Below are positions 5,812 through 9,128 of a stretch of 9,128 bases of DNA, piece after piece. Each line of letters starts with the position of its first letter. The first letter of the stretch is position 1. The DNA is from Propionibacteriaceae bacterium. Lineage in GTDB: Bacteria > Actinomycetota > Actinomycetes > Propionibacteriales > Propionibacteriaceae. The position numbers were made by a program, and so were the translations under genes. The notes under the pieces are model-generated. The model was not told the origin of the DNA, made no database searches, and saw only the letters and a list, made by a program, of their open reading frames with translations. Location of the stretch: the NCBI GenBank assembly GCA_003451975.1, contig DMIX01000034.1, positions 1 through 9,128 on the forward strand, written 5' to 3'.

Positions 5812-7154
5812 CAACGTTCCTTCCGAATCAGTTCCAAGGCAGCGTCGCGGAGTTCAGACATCCAGTCGGCGGTTCGGGCTTCAACATTGAGCCGGAGCAA
5901 CGGTTCGGTGTTGGACTCACGCACGCTTACCCACCAATCATCCCCCGTAATCAAAAGGCCATCGGTCCAGGTGACCACACCGTGGTCACCGAGACGATCA
6001 GCCACTGCTTTCATGGCAGTGGCCGCATCAGCGACCGTGGAGTTGATCTCACCGGATGCCACATAGCCGGACAACTCCTCGACCAGGGCCGACATCGAAC
6101 TCGCCTTCCCTAGTAGCGATAACACGTGCAGGGCGGCGAGCATTCCGGTATCGGCGCCCCAGAAGTCTCGGAAGTAGTAGTGAGCGGAGTGCTCACCACC
6201 GAAGATCGCGTTGTGTTCGGCCATCTTGGCCTTCATTCGGGTGTGCCCGACAGCGCTCACCACCACCTGTCCACCCGCGGCCGCGACTATCTCGTTCACG
6301 AGTCGAGAGGTGATGGTGTTGATCACGATGGTCGCGCCGGGCTCGCGGGCCAATTCGGCACGAGCAATCAGCGCGGTGATGATCGAGGGGCTGACCACCT
6401 GGCCGTTCTCGTCGATGATGAAGCAACGGTCGGCGTCGCCGTCGAAGACCAGGCCCAGGTCAGCATGGTGGTCCAGCACGGCACGTTGGGCGTCGACCAG
6501 GTTCTGCGGTTCCAAAGGGTTGGCCGGATGATTCGGGAAGCTGCCGTCCAGGTCGAGGTACAGCCCGATGAGGTCGACATGCAGCGACCCCAGCACCACC
6601 GGGGTCGTCAGCCCGGCCATGCCATTGCCGGCGTCCACCACGACGCGAAGTCGACGCAGACCGTTGAGATCGACCAGCGAATGCAGCTTGGCCGCGTAGG
6701 CCTCGGTGAGATCGCCGACCTGACGGATCGCGGTAGGCAGGTCGAGCGGGGGCAGCTCAGCGAAACTCAGTTCGGTGATGGCAGCCATCTGCTCGGGGCT
6801 GATCGGGTAGGCATTGGCTTGGCAGAACTTGATGCCGTTGTAGCCTCCGGGGTTGTGGGATGCGGTGAACTGAACGCCAGGGAGGCCGAAATGCCCCGAG
6901 GCGAACCACAGCCCATCGGTGGAGGCCAAGCCGACATCGACGACACTGGCGCCGCGGCTCATGGCGCCGGCGGCGAAGGCGTGGGACAACTCGCGTCCGG
7001 CCAGGCGCATGTCGCGGCCCAGCACGAATTCCTTGCCGGCCAACTCGAAAGCGTCAACGAAGGCTGCACCAATGCGGCGGGCCCCAGCTTCGTCCCACTC
7101 GACGCCGACCAATCCGCGAATGTCGTTTGCCTTGAATATCCCCGGCTGAATCAC
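5811..7154 (-). CDS. manB: Phosphomannomutase/phosphoglucomutase
   Basis: A 447-residue alpha-D-phosphohexomutase interconverting mannose-6-phosphate and mannose-1-phosphate (some homologues also handle glucose phosphates). It supplies GDP-mannose for cell-envelope mannosides. All four domain signatures are present: the phosphoserine loop TASHNPGGYNGIK with Ser99; the metal-binding loop DGDADR at 238-243; the sugar-recognition loop GGEHSAH at 319-325; and the phosphate-binding loop RESNTEPLLRLNVEA from 412. Length is normal for the family. Start is GTG at 7154, giving MIQPGIFKANDIRG; the FKANDIRG motif near the N-terminus is expected there. It lies nine bases after the DUF3499 stop and overlaps the Trm112-like start by one base. 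The neighbours fit mannose metabolism, although no separate manA is present in the window. Confidence 0.95.
   Translation of the reverse strand: MIQPGIFKANDIRGLVGVEWDEAGARRIGAAFVDAFELAGKEFVLGRDMRLAGRELSHAFAAGAMSRGASVVDVGLASTDGLWFASGHFGLPGVQFTASHNPGGYNGIKFCQANAYPISPEQMAAITELSFAELPPLDLPTAIRQVGDLTEAYAAKLHSLVDLNGLRRLRVVVDAGNGMAGLTTPVVLGSLHVDLIGLYLDLDGSFPNHPANPLEPQNLVDAQRAVLDHHADLGLVFDGDADRCFIIDENGQVVSPSIITALIARAELAREPGATIVINTITSRLVNEIVAAAGGQVVVSAVGHTRMKAKMAEHNAIFGGEHSAHYYFRDFWGADTGMLAALHVLSLLGKASSMSALVEELSGYVASGEINSTVADAATAMKAVADRLGDHGVVTWTDGLLITGDDWWVSVRESNTEPLLRLNVEARTADWMSELRDAALELIRKER
5817..5824 (-). promoter_or_regulatory. Ribosome binding site of the Trm112-like gene inside the manB 3' end
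   Basis: GGAAGGAA on the minus strand is followed by CGTTG and the ATG. It is the strongest Shine-Dalgarno match in the window and fixes this short gene's start. Confidence 0.65.
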
Positions 7155-7166
7155 AGATGGAGCCTA
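7155..7166 (-). promoter_or_regulatory. Possible leaderless -10 promoter of manB
   Basis: TAGGCT followed by the six bases CCATCT and the GTG start. It fits the pattern seen at other genes here, but the TAG is also the DUF3499 stop codon, so part of the match is forced. manB may instead be translated from the DUF3499 transcript. Confidence 0.3.
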
Positions 7167-7520
7167 GCGCGAACGATCCTCGGGATCGGCGATCACCGAC
7201 AGGTGCCCTTTGCGCCGCGCCACCTGGGGCTCTGCTGGTGGAGTTTCCACCCCGAGACCGGCCTTTCTGACCGCGTCGGCCAGCAGCATCAGGTCGTCTC
7301 CCGACGGCTGTGGTGTGCTGATGTCGCCGGGAAGACGAATCACTTCCCACCCTCGCGGCGGACTGAACTTCTGAGTGTGTTCGGCACACAGGTCGTAGCT
7401 GCCCGGCTCTGGACGCGCCGACATCGGGCCGAGTACCACGGTGGAATCGGCGTAGGCGAAGGTCAGCGTGGCTACCGCCGGGTGGGGGCAGGCCGTCCGC
7501 GAGCAGCGCCGATTGATCAC
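7164..7520 (-). CDS. DUF3499 family protein
   Basis: A 118-residue actinobacterial protein of unknown function, of the Rv3258c type found next to manB. It opens INRRCSRTACPHPAVATLTF and continues YADSTVVLGP and YDLCAEHTQKFSPPRGWEVIRL, the conserved core. Cys6, Cys11, Cys45 and His48 are spaced like a zinc-binding ribbon, which is inference. The C-terminal third (about residues 66-118) is less conserved and polar. The GTG at 7520 is favoured because TAGCGT lies exactly six bases upstream and no Shine-Dalgarno site exists. It is the first gene of the leftward manB operon and divergent from the zincin-like gene over 93 bases. Confidence 0.9.
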   Translation of the reverse strand: MINRRCSRTACPHPAVATLTFAYADSTVVLGPMSARPEPGSYDLCAEHTQKFSPPRGWEVIRLPGDISTPQPSGDDLMLLADAVRKAGLGVETPPAEPQVARRKGHLSVIADPEDRSR

Positions 7521-7532
7521 CCGATCACGCTA
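7521..7532 (-). promoter_or_regulatory. Putative leaderless -10 promoter of DUF3499 (manB operon)
   Basis: On the minus strand TAGCGT (7527-7532), six bases GATCGG, then GTG. No -35 match is evident. This would be the main promoter of the manB operon. Confidence 0.5.
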
Positions 7533-7573
7533 CCCCGGAACTCCGAGCGCCCTATGCCTTCCTGGGCAGGTGT

Positions 7574-7596
7574 CGCCGAACTGACCGACTTCGGCG
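7574..7596. repeat. Short perfect inverted repeat in the DUF3499/zincin divergent region
   Basis: CGCCGAA (7574-7580) and TTCGGCG (7590-7596) are perfect 7-base inverted copies with a nine-base centre, CTGACCGAC. The centre holds CTGACC, a partial -35 match, 15 bases before the TACGCT box of the rightward gene. The position suits an operator, but arms this short can occur by chance in GC-rich DNA. Confidence 0.4.
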
Positions 7597-7601
7597 TGAA
7601 C

Positions 7602-7613
7602 TACGCTGGCCCC
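7602..7613 (+). promoter_or_regulatory. Putative leaderless -10 promoter of the zincin-like gene
   Basis: TACGCT (7602-7607), six bases GGCCCC, then ATG at 7614. The pyrimidine-rich bases before the ATG rule out a Shine-Dalgarno site. A possible -35 is CTGACC at 7581-7586 (spacer 15). Confidence 0.55.
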
Positions 7614-8045
7614 ATGCGGCGACGGGATCGGCACGGGCGAGGGTTGCGGGGGCCACTGGCTCGACCCAACGAACTCACCGGCGGCCCGGTTCCGGTACGC
7701 ACTCCGCCTCGCGGCGCGGCATTGTTCGCTGAGTGCTTGCGCACCTCGGTCAGCACCGGCATGACCCACTGCCCGCAAGCCTTTGCCGGGGTGGATATCG
7801 GATTCGAGGACGTCCCTACCAATGTGGAGCGCTGGTGGGCCGACAAGGTGCCGCTGGCGAGCGCCACGTCGGCGGCCCCGGGACGCAACGCTGCAGTGGT
7901 GCTGTTTCGACGTCCGATCGAACACCGGGCGCAGGACGCCACCGAGTTGCGCCGGTTGGTGCATCGAGCCTTGCTCGAACAGCTGTCGGCGCTCACCGGG
8001 ATCGACATCGACCAGATCGATCCCGCGTTCGACCCCGAGGACTAG
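7614..8045 (+). CDS. Zincin-like 'metallopeptidase family' protein with a degenerate active site (Rv3259-type)
   Basis: A 143-residue actinobacterial protein of the Rv3259 type, related to small predicted zinc metallopeptidases. The N-terminus RRRDRHGRGLRGPL and the core FAGVDIGFEDVP and NAAVVLFRRPIEHRAQD are typical of the group. The family's HExxH zinc motif should fall in the helix after TELRRL. Here it reads LVHRALLEQL: His117 remains, but the Glu is Arg and the second His is Leu. Peptidase activity by the usual mechanism is therefore unlikely. The ATG at 7614 was chosen because homologues begin with this basic segment; an in-frame ATG at 7554 would add unrelated residues across the promoter. 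Its role is unknown. It is divergent from DUF3499 and convergent with DUF5719. Confidence 0.85.
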   Translation: MRRRDRHGRGLRGPLARPNELTGGPVPVRTPPRGAALFAECLRTSVSTGMTHCPQAFAGVDIGFEDVPTNVERWWADKVPLASATSAAPGRNAAVVLFRRPIEHRAQDATELRRLVHRALLEQLSALTGIDIDQIDPAFDPED

Positions 8046-8062
8046 GTCGGCAGCGTCGGGCA

Positions 8063-8088
8063 GGCCCGCACTAGCTCAGATGCGGGTC
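8063..8088. terminator. Hairpin between convergent genes, possible bidirectional terminator
   Basis: GGCCCGCA (8063-8070) pairs with TGCGGGTC (8081-8088) to give an eight-base-pair stem with one G-U pair and a ten-base loop. The loop holds the DUF5719 stop codon. No T-run follows on either strand, so it is not a classical intrinsic terminator; high-GC actinobacteria often lack the T-run. Confidence 0.35.
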
Positions 8089-9128
8089 GTAGGCGATGGT
8101 GGCTCGACTGCTGCGGGCTTCGGTGGCGACCACATCCAATACTGCAATGCCCTTGACTCCACCGCTGCTGGAGGTGGCGACCACCGAGCCGTACAGCATG
8201 GTTGAATCAGTACGGATGCGAATCATGGTGGTGAGCGTCTTGGGCAACGCGACCGTCGTGCTGGACTCGGCAGGCACCGTGACCGTGGTGTCCACGGCAG
8301 CAGCGGTTCCCTTGGCGATCGACAACGTGACGGTTGCTTCGGTCGCCGCGGCGTTGACCAACTGCAACTGTCCGGCCGTACCCGTGCCCAAGGACACCGG
8401 CCACACCGCGTCCGGGGGCAGCGGCGGGGTGTAGCCGGCCACGGCATTGTCGATCGAAGCCGTGGGGCGACCATTGTCGACCAGCATGGCTGCGGTGACG
8501 GGCAGGTTCGACGTCAGTCGCACTCCGGCGGCTTCGCCGTCCAGGCCCGGTGCCAGCTCGATTGTCTGAGTGGTGGCCGGGGGCACATCAATGCGCTGGG
8601 CATCAGACAACTGGCTCAGTCCGGTCGGGCTGAGCACATCGATGTCCACGCCGGCAGTCAGTTCTCCGGGATTGGAGACCACCAATGTGCGGTTACCGTT
8701 GCCACTGGGAATGCCGGGCAGCACGAGGCTGGTTGCCGGTGCCACACCGTCAGGAACCCAGTCCGACGAATACGGAGCAGTGCGATCCCAACTGAATTGG
8801 CGCAGGAAAGCGGCGACCCTGCCCTGTGAGGTCGTGACCTTCACAGTGATCGGCAGATCGTTGCGGTCGATCACCGACAGCGGAACCGCTTGCTCAGATC
8901 CGCCTTTCACACTGATACCGCGTGGGGCGTTGAGCCGCCCGCCGGGGCCGTAGGCGACCAGATCCACCACAGCCTCCGCGGAATCCAGGTTCACCAGGAT
9001 CAGATCACCCTGCGCGTCTTTGGAGACGTCCACGCCCGTGAACCAATGCTCCGACTGCGGTGAGGCGCACCCGGAGGCAGCCAAACCTCGGGAGGGCCCA
9101 TTGGGTGCACTGGAGATACTGGTGGCCC
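8071..9128 (-). CDS. DUF5719 family envelope protein, C-terminal 351 residues (5' end beyond window)
   Basis: The frame is open from the right edge to a TAG at 8073-8071. A TTG at 9084 is an internal leucine, not the start, because the frame continues upstream as SISSAPNGPSRG to the edge. Recognisable DUF5719 features are ASGCASPQSEHWFTG, then LVNLDSAEAVVDLVAYGPGG, the GRVAAFLRQF strand, SSDWVPDGVAPATSLVLPG and the tail MLYGSVVATSSSGGVKGIAVL. The sequence is a chain of short beta-strands rich in Thr, Val and Ala with proline-rich linkers, as in Ig-like extracytoplasmic domains. An N-terminal membrane anchor or signal is expected in the missing part. Function is unknown; in related genomes these genes neighbour cell-envelope glycan genes, which fits manB close by. 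Confidence 0.88.
   Translation of the reverse strand, partial: ATSISSAPNGPSRGLAASGCASPQSEHWFTGVDVSKDAQGDLILVNLDSAEAVVDLVAYGPGGRLNAPRGISVKGGSEQAVPLSVIDRNDLPITVKVTTSQGRVAAFLRQFSWDRTAPYSSDWVPDGVAPATSLVLPGIPSGNGNRTLVVSNPGELTAGVDIDVLSPTGLSQLSDAQRIDVPPATTQTIELAPGLDGEAAGVRLTSNLPVTAAMLVDNGRPTASIDNAVAGYTPPLPPDAVWPVSLGTGTAGQLQLVNAAATEATVTLSIAKGTAAAVDTTVTVPAESSTTVALPKTLTTMIRIRTDSTMLYGSVVATSSSGGVKGIAVLDVVATEARSSRATIAYDPHLS

Noticed and set aside
4714..6066. 450-codon plus-strand frame opposite the SIS, Trm112-like and manB genes
   Set aside because: It is Gln/Arg/Gly-rich low-complexity translation with no domain, wholly antisense to recognised genes.
6126..8045. 639-codon open frame on the plus strand
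   Set aside because: Most of it is antisense to manB and DUF3499, which have full family signatures. Only the last 143 codons (from 7614) are a real gene; the rest is open because of GC-biased codon usage.

Overview
The window looks like a high-GC Actinomycetota chromosome segment. The evidence is mostly GTG starts, leaderless-looking promoters, and the actinobacterial gene neighbourhood DUF5719 / zincin-like protein / DUF3499 / phosphomannomutase (manB) / Trm112-like protein / SIS-domain protein / CDF transporter / adenosylhomocysteinase (ahcY). This order resembles the Mycobacterium Rv3256c-Rv3259 region (SIS protein, manB, DUF3499, Rv3259) and similar blocks in Streptomyces. The genus cannot be fixed from the sequence; a non-mycobacterial actinomycete is as far as I can go.

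Layout, left to right. The first 75 codons of ahcY run leftward out of the window (1-225). A 120-bp divergent promoter region carrying a long inverted repeat separates it from a rightward thiolase-superfamily gene (346-1497) that has lost its nucleophilic cysteine. This converges on a leftward, GC-poor two-gene unit. Its first gene encodes an exported YiiX/YebB-like (permuted NlpC/P60) cysteine hydrolase (2665-3462), and its second encodes an uncharacterised lipoprotein (1517-2668); the two overlap by GTGA. To the right lies a leftward housekeeping block: DUF3499 (7164-7520), manB (5811-7154), Trm112-like (5641-5811), SIS domain (4624-5637) and a CDF metal transporter (3568-4566). The rightward zincin-like gene (7614-8045) diverges from DUF3499 and converges on a leftward DUF5719 gene (8071 to the window edge), whose 5' end is missing.

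How the genes fit together. ManB and possibly the SIS protein supply mannose phosphates for envelope glycans. manB, the Trm112-like gene and the SIS gene are packed with a 1-nt overlap and a 3-nt gap, so they form one operon. ahcY recycles S-adenosylhomocysteine. DUF5719 is an envelope protein of unknown role. Promoter-proximal genes have a TANNNT hexamer exactly six bases before the start codon and no clear Shine-Dalgarno site (leaderless signature), while genes inside the operon have AGGA-type ribosome sites.

The parts least like ordinary housekeeping are the hydrolase/lipoprotein pair, the cysteine-less thiolase and the palindrome-rich divergent promoters. I see no CRISPR array, tRNA, rRNA, transposase or recombinase. 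No gene-free stretch exceeds about 120 bases.
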